Shown: in pieces, positions 24,232 to 32,903 of the stretch | Layout: the number at the start of each line of letters is the position of its first letter | How positions within the stretch are numbered: position 1 is the stretch's first letter | Assembly (NCBI RefSeq): GCF_025717515.1 | Contig: NZ_JAJIRN010000005.1 | Span: forward strand, 248,001-312,000 | Source of the DNA: Roseateles oligotrophus | GTDB taxonomy: Bacteria; Pseudomonadota; Gammaproteobacteria; Burkholderiales; Burkholderiaceae_C | Direction of reading: 5' to 3' | DNA length: 64,000 nucleotides | Program-made: the position numbers and the translations under genes | The notes under the pieces: generated by a model | Told to the model about the DNA's origin: nothing | Databases searched by the model: none | Seen by the model: only the letters and a program-made list of their open reading frames with translations

Positions 24232-24786
24232 ATGTTGCAATTCGCCTGCTTCGATACCGCCCTGGGCTGCTGCGGCATCGCCTGGAGCGAGCAGGGCATC
24301 AAGGGTTCGCAACTGCCGGAAGAGAACGCCGGCCTGACCCGCGAGCGCATGCGGGTGCGCTTTCGAGCGGCCATTGAGGGGGAGCCTAACGCTCAGGTCT
24401 TGCGGGCCATCGATGCGATTCAGCGTTTGCTGGCCGGCGATCCGACGGCGCAGGCCGACTTGCTGGATGTGCAGTTGGATCAGAGCGAGGTGGCCGAGTT
24501 CAATCTGAACGTGCACGCGATCACGCGGCAAATACCGCTGGGTCAGACCATGACTTACGGCGAGATTGCACGCCGGCTGGGCCAGCCGGGAGCCGCGCGA
24601 GCGGTCGGCCGGGCCGAAGGAGACAACCCTTTTGCGCCCATCGTGCCTTGCCACCGGGTCTTGGGATCGAATGGCTATAGCGGCGGCTTTTCGGCCCCTG
24701 GCGGCGCACAGACCAAGCAGAAGTTGTTGGCGATCGAGGCGGCAGCAACGGGGCAAATGGCGGCCGAGCAGCAGGCTTTGTTTTGA
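24232..24786 (+). CDS. ogt: O6-alkylguanine-DNA methyltransferase (Ogt type)
   Basis: 184 residues. The suicide-enzyme signature is NPFAPIVPCHRVLG with the acceptor Cys in PCHR, preceded by the helix-turn-helix region TYGEIARRLGQPGAARAVG and followed by GYSGGFSAPGGAQTKQKLLAIE. It repairs O6-methylguanine by moving the alkyl group to itself. There is no Ada-type N-terminal domain. The ATG at 24232 comes two bases after the dusA stop, suggesting co-transcription. The closely related MGMT-like ATL proteins lack the Cys, which is present here. Confidence 0.93.
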   Translation: MLQFACFDTALGCCGIAWSEQGIKGSQLPEENAGLTRERMRVRFRAAIEGEPNAQVLRAIDAIQRLLAGDPTAQADLLDVQLDQSEVAEFNLNVHAITRQIPLGQTMTYGEIARRLGQPGAARAVGRAEGDNPFAPIVPCHRVLGSNGYSGGFSAPGGAQTKQKLLAIEAAATGQMAAEQQALF

Positions 24787-24839
24787 GTCGATTCTCTGGG
24801 CCTTAAAATCCGGCCTTGTTTCTCGCCCAAGGCCTGTTC

Positions 24840-26105
24840 ATGTCATTTGCTACGCTGGGCCTGTCGCCCGCCCTCATACGCGCGGTGCGCGAGCAGGGCT
24901 ATCACGCCCCCACCGCAATTCAAGCCGCCGCAATTCCGCTTATTTTGCGTGGTCAGGATGTGCTGGGCCTGGCGCAGACCGGCTCCGGCAAGACCGCGGC
25001 CTTTGCCTTGCCGCTGCTGCAAAACCTGCTGCTGCAACGCGGCGCCGGCGTGCGTCAGACCCGCGCCCTGGTGTTGGTGCCGACACGTGAATTGGCCGCG
25101 CAGATTGGCGAGGCGCTGCAGGCGCTGGCGCAGGATTTGCCGACGCCGATCAAGGTCGCCACCGTCTACGGCGGCGTCTCGATCAACCCGCAGATGATGG
25201 CCTTGCGCGGCGGCGCCGACATCGTTGTGGCCACGCCCGGGCGCCTGCTCGATCTGCTTGACAACAATGCGCTGCGCCTGTCGGCCGTCACGACCCTGGT
25301 GCTGGACGAGGCCGATCGCTTGCTCGATATGGGCTTTGCCGACGAGTTGCAGCGGGTTTTGGCGCTATGCCCCAAGGGCCGCCAAAACCTGTTCTTCTCG
25401 GCTACTTTTGCGCCGGCGGTGCAGGCGCTGGCCGACGGGCTGCTGAACAATCCGGAGCGCATCACGATTGAGGTCGAACCCGAGCGGGCCGCCGCCATTC
25501 ATCAGCGCTCGATTCAGGTTGACGAGAGCCGCCGCACGCCCTTGCTGCGCCATTTACTGGAGAGCGAAGGCTGGACGCGGGTGCTGGTGTTTGTGGCGAC
25601 CAAATACGCGACCGAACATGTCTCGGACAAGCTCTGGAAGCAAGGCATCAAGGCGGCGGCCTTGCACGGTGAGTTGAGCCAGGGCGGACGCACCAAGGTG
25701 CTGGCCGCGCTGAAGAACTCCGAGATTCAGGTGCTGGTGGCCACCGATGTGGCGGCGCGCGGCCTGGATATTCCGGACCTGCCGGTGGTCTTGAATTACG
25801 ACCTGCCACGCTCGGCGTCTGACTACACGCACCGCATCGGCCGCACCGGTCGGGCCGGCCAGAGCGGCGTGGCGATCAGCTTTGTCAGCGGTCACAGTGC
25901 CAACGGCGAGGCGCATTTTCGCTTGATCGAAAAGCGTCAGGCGCAGCGGGTTGTACGCGAACAAATCGCGGGCTTCGAGCCGACCGATCTTGACTCGGCA
26001 CCGTCCGCCACCGGCGGTGTCAAGGGCCTGCGCAAGAGCAAGAAGGACAAATTGCGGGAAGCCGCAGCGGCTGCTGCAGCAGCTGCCAATTCAGCGGTAG
26101 CGTGA
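24840..26105 (+). CDS. rhlE: DEAD-box ATP-dependent RNA helicase (RhlE-like)
   Basis: 421 residues with the complete motif set: Q motif around HAPTAIQAAAIP, motif I AQTGSGKTAAF, Ia VPTRELAAQ, Ib TPGRLLD, II VLDEADRLLDMGF, III FSATF, then IV VFVATK, V ATDVAARGLDIPDL and VI HRIGRTGRAGQSG. A short basic/alanine-rich tail (KGLRKSKKDKLREAAAA) is typical of RhlE-like proteins that remodel rRNA or mRNA. The ATG at 24840 was chosen because MSFATLGLSP is the normal family start; a TTG lies eight codons upstream. Its 3' end overlaps the end of the convergent pilus gene by 15 bases. Confidence 0.92.
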   Translation: MSFATLGLSPALIRAVREQGYHAPTAIQAAAIPLILRGQDVLGLAQTGSGKTAAFALPLLQNLLLQRGAGVRQTRALVLVPTRELAAQIGEALQALAQDLPTPIKVATVYGGVSINPQMMALRGGADIVVATPGRLLDLLDNNALRLSAVTTLVLDEADRLLDMGFADELQRVLALCPKGRQNLFFSATFAPAVQALADGLLNNPERITIEVEPERAAAIHQRSIQVDESRRTPLLRHLLESEGWTRVLVFVATKYATEHVSDKLWKQGIKAAALHGELSQGGRTKVLAALKNSEIQVLVATDVAARGLDIPDLPVVLNYDLPRSASDYTHRIGRTGRAGQSGVAISFVSGHSANGEAHFRLIEKRQAQRVVREQIAGFEPTDLDSAPSATGGVKGLRKSKKDKLREAAAAAAAAANSAVA

Positions 26106-27947
26106 CCAGAGCAGGGTGGCCGACAGCGGCGCGCTGACGGTGGCTGCAGTATTGCCGGGGTCGAAGCCGCTGGGCAGATTGCGCAGGTCGATCGAGGTGC
26201 TGGCGCCCAAGCTGCTGCCGCTCGGTATCGAGGCCAGGTTGGCTGCGGACACATAGCCATGCACGACCGTGCTGCCCGAGGTGGTCAAGTCATCGCCGGC
26301 CAAGACCGACCCATAGACGTCGTTTGACGCCGACAGGTTGATCTTGCCGCCCTTGTAGACCGCGCCGACCAGACCTCCGGCGCCATAGGCGATATTGCCG
26401 GCCGCGATTGGCTGCAGCTTGCTGGTGTCACTCGCCTTGCAGAAATTGCTCGGTGCCAACGTTGGGAAAGCGCTGTTGTTGCAGGTGTTGGCATAACCGG
26501 CGTAATTGACGGCATAGGTGGAGTTGGTGCCGGCGGTATTGATGTTGCCGGTGGCGATCCAGCTGTTGTAGTAGGTTCCGGTGCCGGCTTCGACATCGCC
26601 GTCGAACCAAATCACGCCTGGGGCCATGGTTGTCCCGGCAACCGTCCACTTGCCATTGCTGTAAGTGAAACAGCTGTTGTAATCGGAATAGCCCTTGCAA
26701 ATCCTTGCCAAACAGGTGGCCGCGCTATAGCTGCTGGTCGTGCATAGATAGTCCTGCGTGGCGTCGGTCCCGGCCAAAAAATAGGTGGCATTGGGAATCC
26801 CGCTGACGTTGTTGACGGTCACCTTGGTACTGCTGCCGACGCGCTCGAATACATAGTTGGCCAAGGCCTTGTAGGGGAAGGCATCAAACGCTGGCGTGGT
26901 CACCGTAGAGGCCGTCAGCGGCGCGATGTTGACCACCAAGCCGGCCACGCGAGTCATTTTGACTTTTGTGTTCCAGCCCGGTGTGCTCAAGCTGCCTCCA
27001 TAGTTGCCGCTGCCCACGCTGCCGTCGGATGACTCGGTGTAGTTGCCCACCACCTGCGCATCGCCGCTGATGACCAAATTGCTGCCGACCACATTGCCCT
27101 TGGACTTCAAGCTGCCGAGTTTGGCGCTGCCGGTCGTGACATTGCCGATCGCATTCAAACTGGTGACAGCGTTGCTTGACAGGGTCACCGCGCTGTTGGC
27201 CGTCAGGCTGGCAACGCTGACGGTGCCAGATAGGCTAACGTTCTTCATCGACTGCACGCTGCTGTACAAGGCGCTGCCGGAGAGGTTGATATTGCCTTCG
27301 GAAAACAAGACATCGAAACCGACTGCTCCGCCCAGGGTGATGTCACCGGTGGCATAGAGGTTGGAGATGCCGGTCAAGCTGCCGGACCCATTGACCGTGC
27401 CGTCGACCACCACCTTGGTCTGGGCATCGCCTTGCACCTTCAGGTCGCCGCCCAGCTGCAGATTGCCTTTGATATTGATGGCCGGTATCTTGCCGGTGCC
27501 GGCCGGCGTTCCGCCATTGCCCTTGGCACAAAAGGTCGCGGCCAACAGCGCATTGGCGCCGCCGCTGCTGCCGGTGATGTTGAAACCGACACGGGTGCCG
27601 CCGCCGCAATTGACCGAGTCAGCCGCCAAGACATCCACCACCGTGGCCGTGATGCCGCTCAGGGCCGTGAACGACACGGCCTGGTTTGCCGTCAGCTTGG
27701 CGGCCTCGGCAGCGCCGAGTTGATACAGGTGTTGGCGCACCGCCTCGGCGCCACTCCAGGCCTTCAATTGCGCTTGCGTCAGCGCGTGCACCGTCACCGA
27801 CTGCGCTTGCAAACCGCGCACATAGTAGATTGCTCCGAACACCATTGCGCCCAGCGACATACCGCTCAGCAGCATGAACAGCACCGAGGAGATGCCGCGC
27901 TGGCGACGGCGGGGGGCTTGAGAGCGTTCGGCGCAAAGCATGATCAA
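26091..27947 (-). CDS. Oversized PilX-like pilus protein with repeat-rich beta region
   Basis: 618 residues. The N-terminus (RRRQRGISSVLFMLLSGMSL) is a PilX-type membrane helix after a prepilin-like Gly, but without Glu at position 5; AQLKAWSGAEAVRQHLYQLG continues the usual PilX alpha-helix. Residues about 155-320 carry short Gly/Asn/Ser-rich strands (NIKGNLQLGGDLKVQGDAQT, GNINLSG, IGNVTTG, SKGNVVGSNL) suggesting a beta-helix or bactofilin-like fold. A cysteine-containing Tyr/Ser/Thr-rich region (about 400-520) and more strands follow. Typical PilX proteins are under 200 residues. It is last in the minor pilin operon, where pilY1 is usually found, and I infer a surface-exposed tip or adhesin role. 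ATGA overlap with pilW. Confidence 0.72.
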   Translation of the reverse strand: MIMLCAERSQAPRRRQRGISSVLFMLLSGMSLGAMVFGAIYYVRGLQAQSVTVHALTQAQLKAWSGAEAVRQHLYQLGAAEAAKLTANQAVSFTALSGITATVVDVLAADSVNCGGGTRVGFNITGSSGGANALLAATFCAKGNGGTPAGTGKIPAINIKGNLQLGGDLKVQGDAQTKVVVDGTVNGSGSLTGISNLYATGDITLGGAVGFDVLFSEGNINLSGSALYSSVQSMKNVSLSGTVSVASLTANSAVTLSSNAVTSLNAIGNVTTGSAKLGSLKSKGNVVGSNLVISGDAQVVGNYTESSDGSVGSGNYGGSLSTPGWNTKVKMTRVAGLVVNIAPLTASTVTTPAFDAFPYKALANYVFERVGSSTKVTVNNVSGIPNATYFLAGTDATQDYLCTTSSYSAATCLARICKGYSDYNSCFTYSNGKWTVAGTTMAPGVIWFDGDVEAGTGTYYNSWIATGNINTAGTNSTYAVNYAGYANTCNNSAFPTLAPSNFCKASDTSKLQPIAAGNIAYGAGGLVGAVYKGGKINLSASNDVYGSVLAGDDLTTSGSTVVHGYVSAANLASIPSGSSLGASTSIDLRNLPSGFDPGNTAATVSAPLSATLLWSRYR

Positions 27948-28669
27948 GAACTCAGGTTGGCCAGGCAGCTGGTGTAGGTGTTGCTGGCGCCGGTCACGCT
28001 GCCGCTATAGCCCAGCTTGACCATCACCGACGCGGCCGGCGGGTCGAAGCTGCTGATGGTCTTGGGCACCGCGCCATAGGGCCAGCAATTGCTCGCATTT
28101 TGAGCGCTCAAGGTGACGGCTTGCGCCTGCACATTGGCGTCCACCAGGGTGCGGCGCAACCAGGTGATGGTGCTCCATTGCGTTGTCAATGGAGAGCAGG
28201 CCCCGCTGGACTGAATCATGTACAGCGCCTTGGTGCTGGTGTCCGACACCAAGCCCAGGCAACGATAGTCGGCGCTGTTGGCCGACAAGCCCGGGTTGCT
28301 GATCCAGACCAGCGCGTTGCCGGATTTGGCCGTGGCATTGATGGCGACGACCGTGCCGCTGAGCACCAAGGTGTCGGGGTTCAACAAGGCATTCGATAGC
28401 AGCAGCATGTGCGTGCCGGTGGCCGGCGTGGTGATGCCGTATCCGGCACCTTGCAGGGTAATCTGTGCGCTCAGCAGGCCCGAGGCCAGTTGGCCGTCTT
28501 GCAGCGAACTGCGCACCAGGCCGCCATCGCCGAACACCGTTTGGGTGGTGCTGCGATACAGCGCCAGCGCTCCCAGCACGGCAAACATCGAGATCGCCAT
28601 CCCCACCATCAAGCTGATCAGGCTCACGCCTGCTTGTACGCGCGGTCGGATTGGCGTGGCTGCTTTCAT
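27944..28669 (-). CDS. pilW: Minor pilin PilW-like protein
   Basis: 241 residues. A class III prepilin N-terminus follows a basic leader: RVQAGVSLISLMVGMAISMF, cleaved after Gly, with Ser instead of the usual Glu at mature position 5. The periplasmic part has features of PilW (LLSAQITLQGAGYGI, which is near-diagnostic, and a C-terminal pair of cysteines). It is a minor component priming assembly of type IV pili in the inner membrane. The ATG at 28669 overlaps the pilV stop by one base and the stop overlaps the next ATG, so translation is coupled throughout the operon. Confidence 0.82.
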   Translation of the reverse strand: MKAATPIRPRVQAGVSLISLMVGMAISMFAVLGALALYRSTTQTVFGDGGLVRSSLQDGQLASGLLSAQITLQGAGYGITTPATGTHMLLLSNALLNPDTLVLSGTVVAINATAKSGNALVWISNPGLSANSADYRCLGLVSDTSTKALYMIQSSGACSPLTTQWSTITWLRRTLVDANVQAQAVTLSAQNASNCWPYGAVPKTISSFDPPAASVMVKLGYSGSVTGASNTYTSCLANLSS

Positions 28670-29085
28670 CAGTTGGTGACGGTCAAGGTGCCCGGCCCCA
28701 GCAGCGTGTCGGCGTCAACGGCAAAGCGCACGATGGGCAGGCTGGCGCTTTTGGCGACGCCGTTGATGGTCACCGTGACGGCGGTCACGGTGCAGGTTTT
28801 TTGCAGATCGGGCAGTTGCAAATTGCTTCCCAGCGTCAGCGTGCTGGTGACGGTGGCATTGCCGCTGACGGGGCAGCTATTGGCAACGCCATTGCCCTGC
28901 AGATCGGCGCGGATGGCTTGAATCGCCAGACTTTGGCCCTTTTGATATTTTTGCGCGACCATGGCCCGACCGACGGCATAGACCAAACCAAGACCAATCA
29001 CGCCAAGCAAGACCATGGCCACCATCGCCTCGACCAAGGCGTCGCCGCGTTGCTGTTTGCGGGTAGGGCTAGTTGAGCGTGCCAC
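28669..29085 (-). CDS. pilV: Minor pilin PilV-like protein
   Basis: 138 residues. The prepilin leader ends in RKQQRG and the mature helix begins DALVEAMVAMVLLGVIGLGL, keeping Glu at position 5, as in PilV proteins. The helix continues with RAMVAQKYQKGQSLAIQAIR. Two cysteines in the globular part could form a disulfide. It is part of the initiation complex for type IV pilus assembly. The gene overlaps the upstream fimT-like gene by 17 bases. Confidence 0.82.
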   Translation of the reverse strand: MARSTSPTRKQQRGDALVEAMVAMVLLGVIGLGLVYAVGRAMVAQKYQKGQSLAIQAIRADLQGNGVANSCPVSGNATVTSTLTLGSNLQLPDLQKTCTVTAVTVTINGVAKSASLPIVRFAVDADTLLGPGTLTVTN

Positions 29086-29530
29086 TGCTGCTCTCCGAAC
29101 CCTTGCTGATGCTGAAGCTCATCAGCGTGCCGCAGGCCACGCCACCAACGCTGGCCGCCAAACTCATGCCGGCGCTGTCCAGCGCAATGCATTGGCTGGC
29201 TGCACCATTCAACTGGATGGCCGCCGGTGGCAGCGCCGACCAGTTGACCGTGCTGCAGTCCAAAGCGCTTGGCAGACCCTCGCGCACACAGAGCTTGCCG
29301 GGAATGCTGACCAAGACCGCCGCCGCCGTGGCGCTGGCCGCTGTCGGGTTACGCAAGGCGGTTGACTTCATTTGGCTCATTGCTTGATTCAAGAGGCTCT
29401 GGGTTTGCCGCACCGCCGCTTGGTTGCCCCAAGCGACCGAAAACGGCGCCACCGCCATCGCCAACAGCATCATGATGGCGATCGTGACCATCAGCTCAAT
29501 CATCGAAAATCCGCTCTGCGAACTCACCAC
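29069..29530 (-). CDS. fimT: FimT/GspH-type minor pseudopilin
   Basis: 153 residues. A very short leader (MVSSQSG) is followed by the class III pilin helix FSMIELMVTIAIMMLLAMAV with Glu at position 5. The globular domain (MKSTALRNPTAASAT to the C-terminal SSSGTLN) fits the FimT/FimU/GspH family, which also includes DNA-binding pilins used in natural transformation. The gene overlaps the end of pilE by 7 bases. Confidence 0.8.
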   Translation of the reverse strand: MVSSQSGFSMIELMVTIAIMMLLAMAVAPFSVAWGNQAAVRQTQSLLNQAMSQMKSTALRNPTAASATAAAVLVSIPGKLCVREGLPSALDCSTVNWSALPPAAIQLNGAASQCIALDSAGMSLAASVGGVACGTLMSFSISKGSESSSGTLN

Positions 29531-29970
29531 GCTGTAAAACCGCAGGCGCTGCTCGCGGTTCTGGCGTTGAGGTTGTTCAGCGAAAGCGTGCAGCCGGCCG
29601 AATTGCCCTTGCCGGTGGCGGTCAGCGTGTAGCTGCTGGCCGTGCTGACCATGGTGTAGTTGAAGTAGCTGGACTGAGTGGGCGACCAGGCGCTGAAGAT
29701 GGCGTTGGTGGCGGCCGTGTTGGCGGCGTAAACCGGGTAGCTCAGCTGCAGCTGAAAGCGGTTTTCCATATTCAATGCCAAGGCCGCAAGATCGGCGCTG
29801 GCGCTCTTGGCGCGGCTCTTGTTGATATAGCTGGTGTAGGCGGGCAGGGCGACTGCAAGCAAGATCGCCAAGACCACGGCGGCCACCATCAACTCGATCA
29901 AGGTGAAACCGGCCTGCGACTTGTTCGCGCGGGGCTGGGCATTGAATTGGACGGCTTGGTTCAAGTTCAT
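29524..29970 (-). CDS. pilE: Type IV pilin PilE-like protein
   Basis: 148 residues. The leader is long (21 residues, ending NKSQAG) and is followed by FTLIELMVAAVVLAILLAVA, a perfect type IV prepilin signal with Glu5. The C-terminal pair of cysteines (AGCTLSL and SSACGFTAW) forms the expected disulfide-bonded loop. PilE in minor-pilin operons is usually a minor component, though it resembles the major pilin. It is the first gene of the operon. GAGG lies almost directly against the ATG, an unusually short spacing. Confidence 0.85.
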   Translation of the reverse strand: MNLNQAVQFNAQPRANKSQAGFTLIELMVAAVVLAILLAVALPAYTSYINKSRAKSASADLAALALNMENRFQLQLSYPVYAANTAATNAIFSAWSPTQSSYFNYTMVSTASSYTLTATGKGNSAGCTLSLNNLNARTASSACGFTAW

Positions 29971-30341
29971 TCCTCTACGGCGATGGCGCTACATGGTGTT
30001 TCGGCGATTGCAGACCACGTTTGGGGTTGCTGACCTCATCGAAAGTCCACTTTGATACCAATTGTAATGAATGCCTTCATCGTCGTCAGTGCCGAATTTC
30101 ACGGACGCCGCGCTTGCGTGATCAAGTATGGCGCCCTTCAAAGTTGTTGCCAATTCCGAAATCGGCAATTTCGCACTTGTGGCGTGCAGCGCAAACGGCG
30201 GGCGCAAGCCCCCAGGAGACTTGGGCGCAGTCGGGCCCAACCGGCTTGCCCGAGAGCAATACAAGTTCGGCGTACTTCGTGGATGGGGGCGTCCTGCCCG
30301 GCGCTGAAGTCCGGGTCGCTCAGGCCGCGCAGGCTTTTGGT
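29971..30341. other. Promoter region upstream of pilin operon
   Basis: 371 bases between the pilE start and the convergent-side end of exonuclease III. No believable gene. It must contain the pilin operon promoter, but I could not find a convincing sigma-70 or sigma-54 pair. An imperfect 22-base palindrome at 30147-30168 (TTGCCAATTCCGAAATCGGC and its end AA; nine of eleven base pairs match) is the best candidate regulatory site. Confidence 0.5.
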
Positions 30342-31106
30342 CTAAGCCAGTTCGATCACCACCGGCGCGTGGTCGCTGGGGCGTTCGTTCTTGCGCGGCA
30401 GCTTGTCGATCACACAGGACTTGACCTGATTTTTCAGCGCCGAGTTGACCAGAATATGGTCGATCCGAAGACCTTGGTTTTTGCGGAAGGCGAGGTTGCG
30501 ATAGTCCCACCAACTCCAACTCTTCGGCGCCTGCTCGAAGAGTCTGAAGGCGTCGACCAGGCCACCCTCCAGCATCGCCTGGAAATGCCCCCGCTCCTGC
30601 GGCGTGCAATGAATTTGGCCGGCCCAGGCGACGGGGTCATAAACATCGGCATCGGTCGGGGCGATGTTGAAGTCACCCATCAACACCAGCTTTTCATGCG
30701 TTTGCAACTCGGCGCTCAAAAACCGCTGCAGCGCGTCCAACCAAGCCATTTTGTAGGTGAACTTGTCGCTATCGGGTGCCTGTCCGTTCGGGAAATAGGC
30801 GCCGATGCAGCGCACGCCCGCTACCGTTCCGGCAATCACGCGGGCCTGTGGGTCATCAAAGCCGGGCAGGTTTTTGATGATGTCGGTGGCTGCACTGCGG
30901 CTCAGCAGCGCGACGCCGTTATAGGTTTTTTGGCCAAACCATTGCACCTGGTAGCCAGCGGCCTCAATCTCGGCGGCCGGGAACTTGTCATCCGTCAGCT
31001 TGGTCTCTTGCAAGACCAGAACATCGACCGGATTGGCCGCCAGCCAGTCCAGCATTTGCGGCAGGCGGACATTGAGTGAGTTGACGTTCCAGGTGGCGAG
31101 CCGCAT
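30342..31106 (-). CDS. xth: Exodeoxyribonuclease III
   Basis: 254 residues of the exonuclease III/APE1 fold, an AP endonuclease and 3'-5' exonuclease for base-excision repair. Motifs: LATWNVNSLNVRLP at the N-terminus, LQETKLTDD with the metal-binding Glu, NGVALLSR, GDFNIAPTDADVYDP with the catalytic Asp-Asn, RIDHILV and the C-terminal SDHAPV with the general-base Asp-His. The ATG at 31106 starts the family-typical MRLATWN; the frame is open further upstream but without homology. Length is normal. Confidence 0.95.
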   Translation of the reverse strand: MRLATWNVNSLNVRLPQMLDWLAANPVDVLVLQETKLTDDKFPAAEIEAAGYQVQWFGQKTYNGVALLSRSAATDIIKNLPGFDDPQARVIAGTVAGVRCIGAYFPNGQAPDSDKFTYKMAWLDALQRFLSAELQTHEKLVLMGDFNIAPTDADVYDPVAWAGQIHCTPQERGHFQAMLEGGLVDAFRLFEQAPKSWSWWDYRNLAFRKNQGLRIDHILVNSALKNQVKSCVIDKLPRKNERPSDHAPVVIELA

Positions 31107-31185
31107 AAGACGGGAATTCCTTTGTGAAGCAATAGCTTGGTGAATTTGTTTCTCTGTCCGGCTACGCCGAAATCGGTGGCCAGAG

Positions 31186-31968
31186 CTAGCGGGCCACCCA
31201 GCCGCCATCCATGGGCAAGGACACGCCGGTCATTTGCGCTGCGGCGTCGGAACATAGGAAAACGGTCAAAGCGCCCAGTTGTTCGGGTGACGCAAACTGC
31301 AAGGAGGGTTGCTTCTCGCTCAGCAGCTTTGTTTTCGCCTCTTCGGTGCCGATATTTTCTTTCGCCGCCAGTGCGTCGATCTGCTTTTGCACCAGCGGTG
31401 TCAACACCCATCCAGGGCAAATTGCGTTGCAGGTGATGCCGCTCGTAGCCGTCTCGAGAGCCACCGTCTTGGTCAGGCCGACCACACCATGTTTGGATGC
31501 CACATAGGCCGACTTGTCCGCCGAAGCGACAAGGCCGTGCACCGACGCGATATTGATGATGCGACCCCATTTGCGCTCCCGCATGATGGGCAAAGCGGCG
31601 CGGGTGGTCAGGAAGACAGCGCTCAGATTGATGGCGATGATCGCATCCCAGCGTTCAATCGGGAACTCATGCACCGGCGCGACATACTGAATACCTGCGT
31701 TATTGATCAGCACATCGACGCTGCCGAGTTCGCGCAGCGTGCTTTCGATCAAGCCGGTGGCCTGGGGCCCATCCGACAGGTCGGCGCCGTTGTAGGCCAC
31801 CCGCACACCATAGCTGCTGGCGAGTTCCTGGCGCAGCGCTTCAATTTCGGCGGCGTCGCCGAAACCATTGATCATCAGGTCGGCGCCGGCCGCAGCAAGT
31901 TGGCGTGCGATACCCAAGCCAATGCCACTGGTCGATCCGGTGACGACGGCAACTTTATTCCTCAACAT
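31186..31968 (-). CDS. bdhA: 3-hydroxybutyrate dehydrogenase (SDR family)
   Basis: 260 residues. The short-chain dehydrogenase signatures are TGSTSGIGLGIARQL for NAD binding, NNAGIQ, IINIASVHG with the catalytic Ser and YVASKHG with the catalytic Tyr-Lys. The surrounding sequence (INNAGIQYVAPVHEFP and LQFASPEQLGALTVFLCSD) is that of (R)-3-hydroxybutyrate dehydrogenase, which oxidises 3-hydroxybutyrate to acetoacetate when polyhydroxybutyrate is used as carbon store. It is monocistronic by appearance. The ATG at 31968 has no strong ribosome site beyond GGGAG (about seven bases upstream). Confidence 0.92.
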   Translation of the reverse strand: MLRNKVAVVTGSTSGIGLGIARQLAAAGADLMINGFGDAAEIEALRQELASSYGVRVAYNGADLSDGPQATGLIESTLRELGSVDVLINNAGIQYVAPVHEFPIERWDAIIAINLSAVFLTTRAALPIMRERKWGRIINIASVHGLVASADKSAYVASKHGVVGLTKTVALETATSGITCNAICPGWVLTPLVQKQIDALAAKENIGTEEAKTKLLSEKQPSLQFASPEQLGALTVFLCSDAAAQMTGVSLPMDGGWVAR

Positions 31969-32167
31969 GTAGATAACTCCCTGTGAATACGATGACGGTT
32001 GGCTGGAAATCTAACAACGCGGCACTTGGCTTGGTGCTGATGGAAATCAGTCTAGCATATTTGACTTTATGCTCAATAAATACAATAGGCTGGTCATCTG
32101 TTTGGTTTTTTATTTGCCCGTTGTTGTGCATTTTGGGGCTTGCATATGTTTTGTTGTGATGAGTTTT

Positions 32168-32183
32168 TTGATAATTTAATCAA
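32168..32183. repeat. Inverted repeat TTGAT-N6-ATCAA
   Basis: Perfect five-base arms around an AATTTA spacer, inside the AT-rich segment about 200 bases upstream of bdhA. It could be an operator. The adjacent sequence contains similar GATTAAATCAA text (about 32230), so it may be one of a set. Confidence 0.4.
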
Positions 32184-32305
32184 ATACTATTTGCATTGAA
32201 AATCCATGCGCTTTGTCTGCTTGAGCGCGTTCGATTAAATCAAGCAGTTTTGGTTTGTCGCCGCTGTGTTTTTCATGTGACCTTGGTTGGTGCTATTTCA
32301 TGATT

Positions 32306-32321
32306 GTTATTTCAAAATAAC
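32306..32321. repeat. Inverted repeat GTTATTT-N2-AAATAAC
   Basis: Perfect seven-base arms separated by CA, close to a TTGATCAA palindrome at about 32322. The two-base spacer is too small for an RNA hairpin, so a protein-binding site is more likely than a terminator. Confidence 0.45.
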
Positions 32322-32903
32322 TTGATCAAAGAATCTTTCCCTCACTTTGTTGATAGCGCACAGCCGAATACTTCGCTTACGGTCATTTTGGCCATTCTGT
32401 CGGCTCCCCTTGTTCGCTTGGATGCGCGACTTCGATTCTGTTGATATCGTCGCCGCGCTTTCAATTAAGGTTCATGAGCCATGCTGTGGTGTTGCCCCCT
32501 TGGTATTGGAATTTCCCGGCGATACCCAAACTCGTGAGATGCCCGGCGGATATCCGATGACCGGCGCGCTACAGGCTGGCAGTGGCGCGGCGGCACCTTG
32601 CGTTTGCCTGCATTGCATTTGCCGGCATTGCGCCCAACCGAAAATCCGCCTCAAACTGTCCTCGCTGGGGCGCCTCTTGTTGTCGCCTCCATAGCCTTTT
32701 TCGCCATTTTCGTTGCGCAGACGTCTAGGGAATATCCACGCCAAGCGTCAGGTATCTATCCGATGGCCTGAGTCGCCAAGACTATCTACAGTAGCTTGAA
32801 ATACGGTGCATCGACTTGTCGAACGTCCGGTTCACGGGCGGGTCGAGTTGATCGCCTTGCCCTGCGAGAGGGCAATATTCACAGCAACGGGGGGAATGAC
32901 TTG

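Larger units (their letters stand above)
31969..32903. other. Long gene-free stretch, AT-rich in its first part
   Basis: About 935 bases between bdhA and the signalling island. From roughly 31990 to 32345 the base composition drops to clearly AT-rich, unlike the surroundings, with runs of T and several palindromes. From 32345 to 32900 the composition returns to normal, but the only frame (32347-32694, Cys- and Leu-rich) does not look like a real protein. The stretch should hold the bdhA promoter and the leader of the first Cache gene. I see no RNA gene. Confidence 0.55.

Noticed and set aside
29989-31079. Long frames on both strands covering the pilE leader and exonuclease III
   Set aside because: They are shadows of xth or run through the intergenic region; no homology is visible.
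32347-32694. Open frame of 115 codons before the signalling island
   Set aside because: Rich in Cys, Leu and Arg, with no ribosome site and no recognisable motif; the region reads as non-coding.
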